Source: Diadema setosum (lineage: Eukaryota > Echinodermata > Echinoidea > Diadematoida > Diadematidae). From it: a DNA stretch of 64,000 nucleotides. This document shows positions 11,119 through 22,919 of this stretch, in pieces. Made by a program: the position numbers and the translations under genes. The DNA lies in NCBI GenBank assembly GCA_033980235.1, contig CM067077.1:8030602-8094601 (forward strand), written 5' to 3'. Positions within the stretch are counted from its first letter, which is position 1. Each line of letters opens with the position of its first letter. The notes below the pieces were generated by a model, which was given only the letters and a program-made list of their open reading frames with translations, was not told the origin of the DNA and did no database searches.

Positions 11119-12554
11119 TACCGATGTTACAAACGAAGTCCGCGGCGATTTTTGTTGTAACATCGGTATTGCATGGTTTTACATACACTTATAATCAAAA
11201 TATGATCAGAAACTTGATTTCTATAATTAGACTCATATTTTAGGAGTATTATTGTCCAAAAATTAGCATCAAAAAGCTCCAAATAAAAGAGAAAACACAG
11301 AACATATTACCGTACTTCCGTCCGAAGTCCGGCCTCTTCGTGTAACATCGGATAAGAAAGTCGCGCTCGCGACAACAAGAAGAGCTACTAACTTCAGCAA
11401 TCGTGTTTATGTCACTGGCAGTACTTCCCCAACGGCGGGAAGACCACTTACAGCCCGTTCACACCTACCTGGACGGCGCAAGACCCGTTTTTCTGCTGCA
11501 GTCCGTGTGACATCGGTACGTGAATTTCGATGTTTCCGATCGGGAATTTCAATGTTTCCGATGTCAATCAGTAAGCTTGTACGCTATTTTACGAAGTAAA
11601 TAACTTTTGTCACATTTTGTAAACTGTATTGGAGGAAAAAAACGATATTAAAACCACTGAACTGGCCAAATATACGGTGGGCGATGATGCTGTTAACACG
11701 CTGTAGTCCCACATACTGAGATATTTGTTACTTGTTCATGTTCGTAATTGTGATCGCCAAATTTCCCCTTTTATGCCCGTCTCTGCAAAAGGAGCATGTG
11801 TTCCTCTCTTAGAAAACCGTACAAAAGTATGTCCAGTGTATCTTCACGGCAATATAACATTATTTTACCTCCCGATTCTTGTGAATTTTGGACCTTACTT
11901 ATGTCATTCGTATCTACCAAGTAGATGTGCTGAACGTTAGTACGGTACTATGAAGTTGGAATACGTAGACGTCCAGACTGCGGCTGAGCTAAAGAAAGAG
12001 TTTTCTTTCTCTTGAACAGATTTACAATGTCAGTGTTTTCCTTTCAAGATTTCACTGACCTGTTAATAGTGTTAGATGGCTTTACGGTGCTCTGATGAAG
12101 CAGTACATGGGTTCACCGTTTCCATTCCACGTTCACCCACTGGAAAGTCTCAAAGCTAAAATGCCAGTTTCGTATTCATTTTGGGTAGATAATTGGTAGG
12201 AAATAGTTCCATATGTACCGCAATCAAAATTGGCATATTATTGGTCTATCCTATCCTAAAAAGAGGGCAAAAATTTTGAATTTGATGGGGATTGAGTACT
12301 GTAAAAAAAAGGGGGGCCTAGTATTTTGTTTGAGGTCTATTTGGAATAGGACCATAACCGCAACCGTAAACCTAACGGTAACCCTATCCCTAACCCTAGC
12401 CAAGACACTGGGGGCAGCGCCCTGCCCTTGGCCTTGCTAGCTTACATAGATGTGAAAAAAAATATTAGCGTAGAATATGAAAATGATTTTTTACATGCTA
12501 TATTATTATTAATAGTATTAACATTACTGCTGTACATCATTTTAAGCGTAACCC

Positions 12555-12588
<34 letters not shown>

Positions 12589-13736
12589 GATGGTACACAT
12601 GGAACTGTAGGCAACTGGTATGACAAGAGGTAGAAAGGTAAGGAAAATTGTCCAAATTATTTAATTCCATTCATATACACAGATACATCAATAGGAATAT
12701 AAAGAGTACACAGACACAAATTTTCTGTTAATTCTTTCATTTTATTTCTCTTCACACCTTTTGTCCAGTTTGTCGATGAATCTGCCATGGCTCCTCCTCT
12801 GCCGCCGCTACGTGATTAAACTACGTGAAAGAGTGAAAAGGGCACAGCTACAGCACTCCACAAACAGAGAGAGGAAGCTGACAAAGCCACACTAAAGAAG
12901 AGCGAAAATAACAAACTAGACAAAAAGAAAACTGTACGGAGGGAAAATGGACATTGTAGAAAAGAGCAGAAATTAACTTCAAACAAAGAACATGGAGAAG
13001 ACAAGAAAACTTGTATGATTTCTCTTTATTAGTTTTCATAGTTGAGTTGACAGTTGATGAAGTTGTTAGTCGAGTATATAAGGTCAAATTGTGTAAGGCT
13101 CGACATCATTCTTATTATTATTATTAAGTCTACCTTCTTTCATACCAGAGTTACAAAGAATTGAAGTCTGTGTAACATAGGTATTGTTCCACAGGTATAC
13201 AGCAGGTATAATTCCAAAGAACTGTTACATTAGTGTTATTCATGGGAACATACATAAAGTCTATGTGTGTAGGATTTAACATCTGACACCACAACAAAGG
13301 AAATCAGTTGATATGTCGTAATGTACCTATGTTACGAAGACATACTGTCCGTGTAACATAGGTAGTATACTGTGGACAAGGTTGTAGTACGAAAACCCCT
13401 GATGATAACAATAAAATCATGTTTTCACTTGAATGTCCATACAACTCACTTGCTTCGACTGTAGTTTTTTAAAGAATATTGTTATTGTGTCACTCTTGAG
13501 GAAAAAGTTAAACCTTTGGTTAAAATTGTAAATGGTTTGTAGAAAAAACATGTTAATAAAAGTGTCTTGCAGTTGATATCAGAATGGACAATCTTACTAA
13601 TAATGATCTCATGTGCCTGTCAGATAACATGTTGATGTGTGATGGTGGAAAAAAACTGGGATATGTTCATTGTTATCATTTCAGAACACAAAATTATTGA
13701 GGATGTCACAAAATGAAGTCCATGTAACGTAGGTAT
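11119..13736. mobile_element. Decayed DNA-transposon-like region with subterminal TGTAACATCGGTA motifs
   Basis: The outer ends are loosely inverted: TACCGATGTTACAAACG at 11119 and GTCCATGTAACGTAGGTA ending near 13736. Copies of the motif, usually preceded by GAAGTCCG, cluster near the left end (about 11160, 11340 and 11497) and near the right end (about 13165, 13326 inverted, 13352 and 13715). None was seen in the middle. Repeated sites near both ends resemble transposase-binding sites. The interior has no recognisable transposase and includes a poly-T run. Boundaries and class are inferred. Confidence 0.4.
12354..12406. repeat. Short degenerate telomere-like stretch
   Basis: A run of imperfect CCCTAA-type words (AACCCTATCCCTAACCCTAG) about 50 bp long lies within the transposon-like region. 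Only two or three units are exact, so it may be chance or an old repair scar. Confidence 0.3.
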
Positions 13737-15206
13737 TTGTCATACCTGTTTACCCATGCTGACTGAAAGTGTGCGAAGTAATAAACAGATTTCTAGTGGA
13801 ATAAGTTGAAGAATGGGAGTAACAAATCAGGGGGAAAAAGAAAAATTCAATTTACCCAACTTGAATTTTCAACTTGTATGTCACAATTTCAGTCCCAACC
13901 CCATGGAATTACCCATCTAATAAGTGGCATTCAGCATCATGAACTTGATACGACGTGCCATACCTCACAATGCATTGCTTCCAAAGAATCAATAATGAGC
14001 CAATCTCTCATACTACAATGCATGGGTACGTATATTATGCAAGTCAACTTTAGAACATGCTTTAATACAATGTTCTATAAAAAGAAAAAAAAAAAATAAT
14101 GCATTTATCTACTGTCTGTTGGTGCTGACACTACATTTTCAAACAAACGTGGACATGAGGGTGAAAATTACGACTTGCAAGAAATCAGCAGCCTTCAATA
14201 ATCTTTGAAACCAGATACATGTATTTTAGACTACATTTGTATATTTCCATTATAACAATTACCGGTACGTAAAATACTGAAATAAAATAATAGAATGTCG
14301 CCATGTGCACTGAGGTAAAAGTGCAGCACAAGTTGTACAATAGCACCAATGTCAATTTGTGAAAACATCTCGCGAAACCGTCTGTGATCTCCTCATTCGG
14401 GGAAAATGTCTGTACGCGAAAATAACAGCTACAATGTAATGGTATCTTTAGTCTCCCAGACTAGCTTGTGGAAGTTTAATAATAAGCCATTGAATGGCCC
14501 GTTTCCATCGGCGACTTCCTGTGAAGGAACTGGCACATCAAACTTTCCATTCTATTTTACTGCATGCTCCTGTATCAGGTCATGATGCCTACACTAAGGA
14601 AGTGAGAATCTGAAAATGTCCACGAGCAGATGCCTTTGAATTATGATTTCTTGCTCGCTGTTGAACTGTTTTCATGTGGCTACCAAGGAACAATAAATGC
14701 TCAAAGCAAGCAGCATAGGGACCAATAAACTGTACATACCTGTAGCTTTTAGTTTCCATGCCAGAATTTTGAGTTCTTATTGTTTTTCAAATAGGGTTAG
14801 AAACATGCATGAGGGACATGTTTCAATCTGTTTTACAGCACAAACACTAGACTGGTTTAATAACAGCAATAAACAAAGAACAAAATTGGTGTAAAGAATA
14901 AACAAGCATTAATTGTTAAACACACATGAGATATTTCATTTTTATAGTACTGCCTTCATTGTGCTCTACAACCAAGTTTTCTCAATGGCTCTGTAGAATA
15001 ATGAGATCATTACTATCACACATAATATTATGGTTGTTTAGCCTCACAAATGTTTTCAGCTCTCGTATAAACTAGTGTGCACAGAAACTCATGAAAGTAA
15101 TTAGTGGCATATTGCTAGAGTTTGTGGTGTACTCTGTTCATCCTTTCAGATGAGTGTACATGTAAGTAGCATGTTTTGTGTACTACCATTTCATGATTTC
15201 TCTCGC
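13737..15206. other. Intronic, no gene seen
   Basis: AT-rich sequence. A possible diverged MITE of the CGCGAAA type lies around 14270-14440 (words AAAACATCTCGCGAAACCG and GTACGCGAAAATAAC), but its ends are unclear. No exon is supported. Confidence 0.3.
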
Positions 15207-15570
15207 TTAAAGGTATTATTTACCATTTGCAGATGAAACAAAAATCCAGCGTTAGTGCTTCAAAGTAGTTCTAAAATGTTAGTCAGGGATAGAAACAATC
15301 ACCGTAAAATTTTGAATCAGTTTAATTAATGTTAAGTATTGTGAAATATACAAAATGTGAACAATAGATATATAATGTTTCAAGACTAAACTGTCTACAG
15401 TAAATGGTTTAGTGAGAAAAACAGTGATATCTCCTCATATTTTAGGCTTTATTGCACAATTTTTACATGATAGGATGTTTTGTGATACAACTGACCTACA
15501 CATATGGATCAAATGTGATATCTTGAACATTTTTGAAATCACTGCTCCCAATGGTAAACTGTACTTTTAA
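15207..15570. mobile_element. TTAA MITE family A, copy 1
   Basis: TTAAAGGTATTATTTACCAT at the left mirrors ATGGTAAACTGTACTTTTAA at the right. A second copy at 43457-43812 aligns along its whole length with scattered substitutions and the same ends, which fixes the boundaries. It is non-coding. The TTAA termini indicate piggyBac-type mobilisation (inference). Confidence 0.85.
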
Positions 15571-15932
15571 AGGGATACTGCAGTATTGGTGGAGATGAGA
15601 ATTGGGCTTTTAACTTTTTGCTAGATACCAAGAAAACACTTATAGTACAGAGCATACCATTTTAAGAGGAATTCAAAGTTTATTTGACGAAAATCGGGTT
15701 TGGAATGACTGAAACATCCAAAAACAAAGTAAAACAAAGCAATTGTAATAAAAGGTGGGTCCCACACTTTATAAGAATCGCTCTGTTTTGGATATCTCGG
15801 CCATTTCACAACCAATTTTCATCAAATAAACATTCATATTTCATAAGAAGTTTCTCATTATCTTACCAAAAAATGTTAGAAACCTGAAATTAGGTCTCAA
15901 CCAAAACTACAATATTGTACACGATCCCTTTA
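15567..15932. mobile_element. TTAA MITE family B, abutting family A copy
   Basis: TTAAAGGGATACTGCAGTAT at the left mirrors CAATATTGTACACGATCCCTTTAA at the right. Its left TTAA (15567-15570) is the same four bases as the right TTAA of the preceding element, so the two insertions share a target site. It has no open frame with a domain. Confidence 0.8.
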
Positions 15933-16834
15933 AACATGTACACGCCCTCTATAAAAATGATATATGGAGCAAACTGTAATGTTCATTTGTTTTCATATCT
16001 ATAGGTGATTATCATTGCCATATTCTGGTATGCTTCATGCAAGTGAATTGCTACCAGACACTGAGCCAGATCTTGATTTCTGTGTTTGTACACATCGGTT
16101 GTGAAAGTGAGCCACAGGCCATGAAAGTAAAGACATGCTTCTGAAATCAAAGAAATGACATACATGTAGCACTCGGCTTCTTTACAAGAGTACAAAAGTC
16201 AAAAAGCTAAGAAGTGTGCACAAAATAACAATTCCACAGGAACAAACATCTACATGATCAGAGTAAAGTAATGTAAGAATTTCAGAACGATCCGTAGATC
16301 TTTGAGACCTTACATGTAATTGTATGTGCCTAGATATAAGAAGGATCCCTATTTCTGAGCACTTAAGTTCACAGTGAAACTTGCATTAGGAAAAATGAAT
16401 ATCAACAGCAGAGCTCATTGTCACATCTCAGCTTATGATCAGCACTGACAAACGAACTGCACTCCTCCAATTTCCTTATAATTTCATTAGTTCCTGCACA
16501 TTTCCTTTCAAGCATTATGACTGCTTAAACTGTTTATGGCATACTCCAAATGTCAATACCAAGCACTCAGTGCTACTCTGCAGATTTATGCCTTAAATCT
16601 TTAGTGTTTAGATCTTTGAGTAGCCAATGAATTGCTAGTTACAGAAATTTAATAAAAATGATAAAAATATCCTCCCTATTACTGTGTACATGTTTGTATT
16701 GATTTAATGCAGTAAAAATTTTAGGCTGCTAGCTGAAAACAAACCTTGCCAAAATCACTGCTCATACAAGCTGTATTTGCAAAAGGGCTGGTACAAAGTC
16801 CAGCCAAAGGACCTGAACTGAAGGTGATACTCAC

Positions 16835-16901
16835 AGAGTTTGTGACTGGAAAGTGGAGAGGAAGGAACTGTGTAGTAGCGAATGGTCTGATACTCCAGTA
16901 C
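16835..16901 (-). CDS. CTDNEP1: CTDNEP1 (Dullard) upstream exon after the membrane segment
   Basis: A minus-strand acceptor (TCCCAACACAG) is followed by 67 nt encoding VLEYQTIRYYTVPSSPLSSHKL plus one base, then a GTGAGT donor. In vertebrate CTDNEP1 the segment linking the N-terminal membrane helix to the phosphatase domain reads (V)[21 protein letters not shown], so the match is clear. The one leftover base joins the two leading bases of the 9355-9473 exon to make Ser. The first base starts a full codon (phase 0), so the N-terminal membrane-helix exon should lie upstream at higher coordinates. It was not identified. Confidence 0.85.
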
Positions 16902-17426
16902 CTGTGTTGGGACAGAAAGTAGAGGAATATCAAAACAAATATATAATCTGATAAGACAGCAATCATGCTTTAAATGCAGAAAAATCATAACCGGGATAGA
17001 ACTCAAGACACTACTTAGTACCTACTAAACCAATACATTGTTGATGTCCATCAATGCACAACAAACCCAAGTTTCAAATTAACTCTTCATGGTGAAGAAC
17101 TTGAAGAACTGAAACATATTCCAAAATCAAGGTGGAACAAAAATCACTCTTCAATCAATTTAGAACTAGAACATCATCTGCAGACAAAGACCATTAAGCG
17201 TCATTCAAGTGTACATTGTACATGCTTCATGCCGTTTGTTACACTACACATTTCTTTAGTTCACATCTCCTGATAGACTGGTAGGAAAGCAAGGCAACTA
17301 ATATAAAAAAAAAAATAAAAAATAAAAAATTAAGTATCCAATTCTGATAGCTTATTCTAGATTTAAGCCACTAGAATTCCTTTGATTAGCCATTGACAAT
17401 ATGAGTACAAACACAATTACAATTTA

Positions 17427-17586
17427 CTGTATATGCCGAATATTCTATTTTTGCGAATTTCGCGAGTCAGGTGCTATTCGCAAAATTAAAGACATGCAAA
17501 AATATGGACTCTGATCCCGATCGCGAAATTGTCCGGAATTCCAGATTCGCGAAAATTTAGACTCGCGAAATATATGGCGTATACAG
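17427..17586. mobile_element. 160-bp TA-flanked MITE (CTGTATATGCC ends)
   Basis: CTGTATATGCCGAATATTCT at the left and ATATATGGCGTATACAG at the right form the inverted ends, with TA outside both. The interior repeats GCGAATTTCGCGAGTC and its complement. The element at 61586-61814 has related ends (CTGTATACG). Confidence 0.8.
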
Positions 17587-18333
17587 TAGTTTCATTTTTG
17601 CAAATTCATAAAAGTGGACCAAAAAAGAAAAAAAAAGAAAGAAAGAAATAAAGAGCTAAAGTCCTCTTTTGATGTGTATTCAAATGTACCATTACTATGT
17701 TAATATCTGCTTAAAATAACCAGAAACAGCACTGGTATTCATACAACTGTAACTTAACAAATACAAAAAAAAAAGAAAAAAAAGGGTCTGCTCAAATTTC
17801 AGGACCTTTGCTTTTTAGAGTTCACCAGACTGCTTGACCGAGTCATTATCCCATGGAATACAGGATGCAGTGATTTAATTTGCAAATAATATAAAAATAC
17901 AGTTTGTACCACTGTAGTGCAGATTCACTGGTTGCTTTGGTTCATCACGGTGACGTTCAAATTCAAATTTGCATTTCTTATGATCTCTTGAACTGACTTG
18001 CACAGGAGACCTTCTAATGATGACAGCACAGTAACAGAAAGAATGCCAAGAAGGAAGGGGGGGGGGGGTGGTATCCTGAAAGTTTTCCTACAAACGTCAT
18101 AATCCTTTTTATTTTCCTCCGGCATATTTCTTGTGTACAATCGTATCTTTCTTCATTTACCTGCTTTCTTCTTTTTCTATTGTCCTTCTTTCTCCATATC
18201 AATATCAGTTAAAAAGAACTGAATTTCAAATACAACAACATTATCATTATTGACATGCATCTTTAATAAGTCTATTTTAGTCACAAAAGAAAAAAAAGAA
18301 ACAAATAGATTAAAATGCATGTGTTAAAATGTA

Positions 18334-18500
18334 CTGTAAAGGTAGAAATTTTCGTGGTGTTGAAAAGCACACAGATATTTTTGCTTGCAATATGTTCCTG
18401 TACTATCCTGTCTTGATTCCGCAGAATTAAAAACACGCGAAACTCTTCTTACTGGGCCGAGCGCGAAAAATTAGTCACGCGAAAATATCCACTTTAACAC
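18334..18500. mobile_element. MITE of CTGTAAAG / TTTTCGCG family, copy 1
   Basis: It starts CTGTAAAGGTAGAAATTTTC and ends GCGAAAATATCCACTTTAAC, with TA outside the left end. The copy at 44252-44459 shares the block GATTCCGCGGAATTAAAAAC and the block ACACGCGAAACTC in the same order, confirming one family. Confidence 0.75.
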
Positions 18501-19146
18501 TATTAGGAGATGAGGGCTTCAAACTATTCATAGCCCTTCATAATAGGCCCACAAGTGTCACATTTATTTGATTCATTCCTGTAAATTTGTGTGCAACACA
18601 CAGGTGTACATTTAACTCTTAACTACTGTTCAGACTTGCAGACATTATACATTGTTTGCACCACTCTGAATTTTATTTCTTTGCCAAATAATGTCCCCAA
18701 AGTTCACTGACCTCACTCTACTGGTGTACAATGTATGTTCAGTCATATTAGCTGATGAGAGCTTCACTGTCCACCCCCTCCCCCCCCCCCCCCCCAATTG
18801 TGTGTGTGACATCATTAGGTCCATGGTGACATAAACAGTGCTCAGCTACAAGTGTAGATTGGCACTGTTCCAAAGCAATACCCCACCATATTATGGTGTC
18901 ATTACACATCACAACATGAACCACACAGGTTTCATGGGTTCAGGATACAAAACATGCTATAATCACAGTTCTGTGCTGGTTAAAGTGTACATCATGTACA
19001 GTACTTTTACAATGTAGCTCTGTATCTGTAAATCAGTGTGGTATTAAAGGGACTTGTGTGACTGTTCCTTCATGTGTGATGTAATGCTGCTTTTTCTCAG
19101 GGCCATCCTGCACAACCCAGCTGTTAACTGTACACATATTTTAGAT

Positions 19147-19493
19147 TATAGAATGGGTAGCGAGAATCCTGTGATCTGATTGGTCGAGAGCTATGTGTTC
19201 ATTTTTACTGGCCGCACGCTGAGTCACAGTGGTAAACATGTTATCGCGCACTTAGCAAGAGTACGCGTACTTGTAACAAAGGTTCGCGCACTAAAGCAAG
19301 CGTTCGCGCACTCGGCTTGGCCATGCATCCAGTAAAAACTTATGCATGGCTGGCCATGCATCCAGTAAAAACCGTAAGTACGGGTATGCATGCCCTTTAC
19401 GGAAAGCCAAAAGGAAATGCATCCAGTAATTTTGTCATTGGGTAACACGATAGAAAACTGGGTTTTTGACAAGAAAATTACCCATTCTATAAA
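19147..19493. mobile_element. Inverted-repeat element with TTATAGAATGGGTA ends
   Basis: The 14-bp word TTATAGAATGGGTA at the left recurs as its reverse complement at the right (19480-19493). The interior has CpG-rich short repeats (GTTCGCGCAC twice, CATGCATCCAGTAAAAAC twice). It is non-coding. The superfamily is uncertain. Confidence 0.6.
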
Positions 19494-19498
19494 TCAAA

Positions 19499-19655
19499 TG
19501 ACGCACATGTCTTTTCGTGCGTCAGTCGGAATATAGTGTGCATGCGGTAACTATGGAATTTAGCCTAAACCCACTCGGCTTCGCCTCGTGGGTTAAGCAT
19601 TCCATAGTTACCTTATGCACACAATTCCGACTGACGCACTCAGACCTGTGCGTTA
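19499..19655. mobile_element. Small foldback element
   Basis: GTGCGTCAGTCGGAAT at about 19517 and GGTAACTATGGAAT pair with ATTCCATAGTTACC and ATTCCGACTGACGCAC on the right, giving arms of about 55 bp around a CGAGGCGAAGCCGAG-type loop. Weaker complementarity continues outward to about 19499 and 19655. Confidence 0.7.
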
Positions 19656-20824
19656 TTTGTATATTGATGCCACATTGTAGGGACGTAACAATGAACATTG
19701 CATTTTGCTGCCTATCAACATTAGCACGGTTCCGCACTGTTACCAATATAGGAACATGGGACACCTGGTTGCCTTATACCTGTGTCAAAAGGTACAAGCC
19801 TCTATTAAAAAAAAACAACAACAAAAAATCCTGTTCTGCCAACTATTTTGCATCTAACTTAAAGGAGATTACAAAATTGATACCAATCACGGACTATGAC
19901 TGTGGAATACAGATCACCATACAAGAAGCAAAGCTAGCACTCCAAAGCAGTCATCTGCTGATATTCAGTAACAGAAAATGAGAGGCTAGGAAAGGTCATT
20001 GACATAGTACATTCGTTGTAGCACAAGTCATAAAAAATATTCAATTGAAGGATACTATCTAGCAGATCTCTGGTACAAGCTGATTCTTTTTTGTACATCT
20101 ACAATCACTGTTTTGACTGTGTTCTGAAATACAACTTGTAAACTACAACTTACAAGACTGACAAACACCTGAAATCGTTATTGCACAGAATAATCATGAC
20201 TGAATAAAATGCATGATGCTACATGTATAGGTGATGAACAATTTCACAAGGCAACTGTTTGTACTCTAAACAGTCTACATTATGTACTGTAACTTGATGT
20301 TACTAGTGGGTCTGATTGGGATAGTAAACAATATCATTTAAATTACTGATTAAAAGGTAAAGCATACAATGTACAAAATAGTTTCAATATGACTGCAGAA
20401 ATGTCATTTTTGCTATAAATTGGAGACATACAATGTACGCCTATAAATGTGTGAAATGACGCCGTGATAACACAATTTCAGCTAGAAACCAAACAACAAA
20501 TATATGTGAAATGTAATGTAAAATACAAAAAGACAAGGCAGCTCAGTGTTGCAATCTTACTTTCAGAGCATTCCCAATCTTCGTTGCTCCTTGATAGCTT
20601 AAAATTGATTATTAATACACTTGTACATCTGAACAGGGGTCGCACTTAACTTTTTTTTGAACTAGACAGGTGGACTACTTAGAATCAATTTTGACACTGA
20701 AGCAATATGGCTAGCCAGACGGACTGGTAACTTCAGAAGTTTACGATTTTTAGCTAGTCCGACGTGATTTTGGGTGGCCAATGGCCAGCAGACCATCGCC
20801 AATTTCGAACCCTGCATCAATATG

Positions 20825-21348
20825 TGCATTTACGGTTCTTGCGTCGCAAGGCATGATGGGATGGAATTCTAGTACGCTAGCACAGCGACAATTGAAATAC
20901 AGTGTAAACTCACATTAATCTCACACTCAAGCTCAGCAAAGTATACTCGTACAAAGTGCATCAATATCAAATCACTTTAATACCTTTCTGGTATAAATAA
21001 AATTCTCTGAAAATGAGTTGCAAGTACACGGCCGTGCGAGGGGTGAGCTCGCACGGCCGTACGGAGGGTGATCGGTTGTGCGACATACGGTGTAAACCAT
21101 GCATGCAACTCATATTTTCGACATAGATCCATTTTAGTATTTGCAAACTCATTTTCAGACAATTTTATTGCATTTGGAAGGTAAGAAAGTGATTTGATAT
21201 TGATGCACTTTGTGCGAGTATACTTTGCTGAGCTCGAGTGTGAGATTGAGTTTACACTGTACATGTAATGATGTATTCCAATTGTCGCTGTGCTAGCGTA
21301 CTAGAATTCCGTCCCATCGTGCCTTGCGCCTCAAGAACCGTAAATGCA
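20825..21348. mobile_element. 524-bp foldback element with about 215-bp arms
   Basis: TGCATTTACGGTTCTTG at 20825 is mirrored by CAAGAACCGTAAATGCA ending at 21348. Complementarity continues inward through CTAGTACGCTAGCACAGCGA, the segment with AGTATACTCG, and AATGAGTTGCA. The centre holds a GC palindrome, CACGGCCGTGCGAGG...GAGCTCGCACGGCCGT. It is non-coding and folds almost completely. Confidence 0.75.
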
Positions 21349-21823
21349 TAGTTAGAATACATCGCTGAATGGACCATGGCACTACAGCACCAACTAGCAG
21401 CAGATTCTCTGCCTATCCATCATGCAAGAATGAATCGTAAATACGTCCACTTAAAACTTTGCAGATATTTGGGAGGTCAAACGCAAGCCATCCATGATTC
21501 ATTCAACCATGTTGTCCAATATTTGACCGACAGCCACTGAATTTACAAGGGGGGGGGGGGGACACTTGCCCCTGCTGGTGTCAGACTACCAGCTGCTTCC
21601 AGCTACATAACCCACCAGATGCAGATGCACTTCCAGAAACTCTTTCATCCAATAATCCAACCGCACCAAATATGAGCACTTCATCTTCACACACTCCTAA
21701 AACTCAAAGTCCTATAGATGAAGTTCATCTTCATACACTCCTTAAACTCAAAGTCCTATATTCCACGTACCATCACGGACTGGATCTCATTACCACCTGA
21801 CATCCAGAGCATAGATAAAGTGC

Positions 21824-22276
21824 TAACGTCAATTACAGTATGGTCGCCACTGCGGTAAGGTCGCCAGACATTCACATCGCATGTAACGCGCGCCGCGATC
21901 GGAGATCAGGTTGGGCGACGGATTTTCATCACTCTCAAAATACATTCGTAATTCACCTTTTTCCTCCGTACAAACACAAAATTTTAATCAAAATACATTT
22001 TACCATACATGTATGTAACAGGTGATAAAACCATTTTTAATGCGAGGATGTCTTTGATTTAGAATGGATTTCAGGTGGCAGATTAAGGGAAATTTTCAAA
22101 CGTGGTGACCGACAATGCCTCCTTCATTGAAGCGTACATTGTATGTATAACACACACACGCTAATAATATGTGGCCGGCTAGGGGCGGCGAACTAATTCA
22201 GTGCTGATATTAGTTCGCCGGCCCGGACGTGCACAAGAATTACACACAAGTGGCGACCATAGGCTAATTGACGTTA
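21824..22276. mobile_element. MITE-like element with TAACGTCAATTA ends
   Basis: TAACGTCAATTACAGTATGG plus TCGCCACT at the left match AGTGGCGACCATAG plus GCTAATTGACGTTA at the right as inverted repeats of about 27 bp. A second internal hairpin (GGCGAACTAAT / ATTAGTTCGCC) lies at 22185-22215. No coding potential is seen. Confidence 0.65.
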
Positions 22277-22919
22277 GGCCTACAATGTACTAGTTCTAGT
22301 CAACAATGACACTTTTAAACGTCAAATTTTTTTCTGTAACCAAGGCTTATGTTACAACAAAACAGTTTACACGTAACTTAACAGAGTATTATTGCTCACT
22401 CCCCCTTCCTCCTCGTTTAGTTTAATAATAGAGGAAGAGAAAGATTCCTTGCCTGGTGGTAATAAGGCGGTACACAGCTCAGGCACGTTTTGCTTTGGTG
22501 TAGGCGCCTAGACCGTCTGTTCAGGGCCTAACGTTAACCATACGGTCCTTGTCGTATAGATGGTAGGCCCTACCATCATAATTTATCTAACAGTTAACAG
22601 TACACTGTGGACACTGCTCAGATTGACTGTGTGACTGACTTGACTAAATGACTGGTTTTGCCTTTGAAACTATTAACGTTAGATCTAGCAAGTGTCTAAC
22701 TAACTATACACAGCCCAGTCACCGCTGTACATACGTAGCGCGACAGGGCTGTACCAACGAAGCTCCAAACACGAAGAGGGTCAACGATCGCATGCGATCG
22801 GATTGAATTTTGATACTTTAGATCATTTTTTTGCCACTTCAAACTCATCTGACGAACAAAATGATAATGAGACTTCATATCTATGCTATGAGTATTGAAA
22901 TTTAGATTTAATAACTTAC

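Larger units (their letters stand above)
9474..16834 (-). other. CTDNEP1: CTDNEP1 intron between the two recognised exons
   Basis: A 7.36-kb phase-1 intron with a GTGAGT donor at 16834 and a CTCTCCAG acceptor at 9474. It holds a pogo-like MITE (10101-10486), a transposon-like region (11119-13736) and two abutting TTAA MITEs (15207-15932). The rest is AT-rich sequence with homopolymer runs (poly-T at 12559-12587) and no supported exon. Confidence 0.75.
16902..22919. other. Gene-free stretch upstream of CTDNEP1 exon, rich in MITEs
   Basis: Probably CTDNEP1 intron 1. It contains at least six inverted-repeat elements, listed separately, plus simple sequence: G-run at 18058, C-run at 18778-18795, G-run at 21550. 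The missing N-terminal exon (about 34 codons with a hydrophobic helix) could be here but was not recognised. Confidence 0.4.

Noticed and set aside
12354..12406. Interstitial telomere as evidence of a chromosome fusion
   Set aside because: Only two or three exact units; too short and too degenerate, and within a transposon-like region.
12790..13030. Lys/Arg-rich translations inside the transposon-like region as a transposase remnant
   Set aside because: No frame stays open beyond about 30 codons on the plus strand and no catalytic motif is visible.
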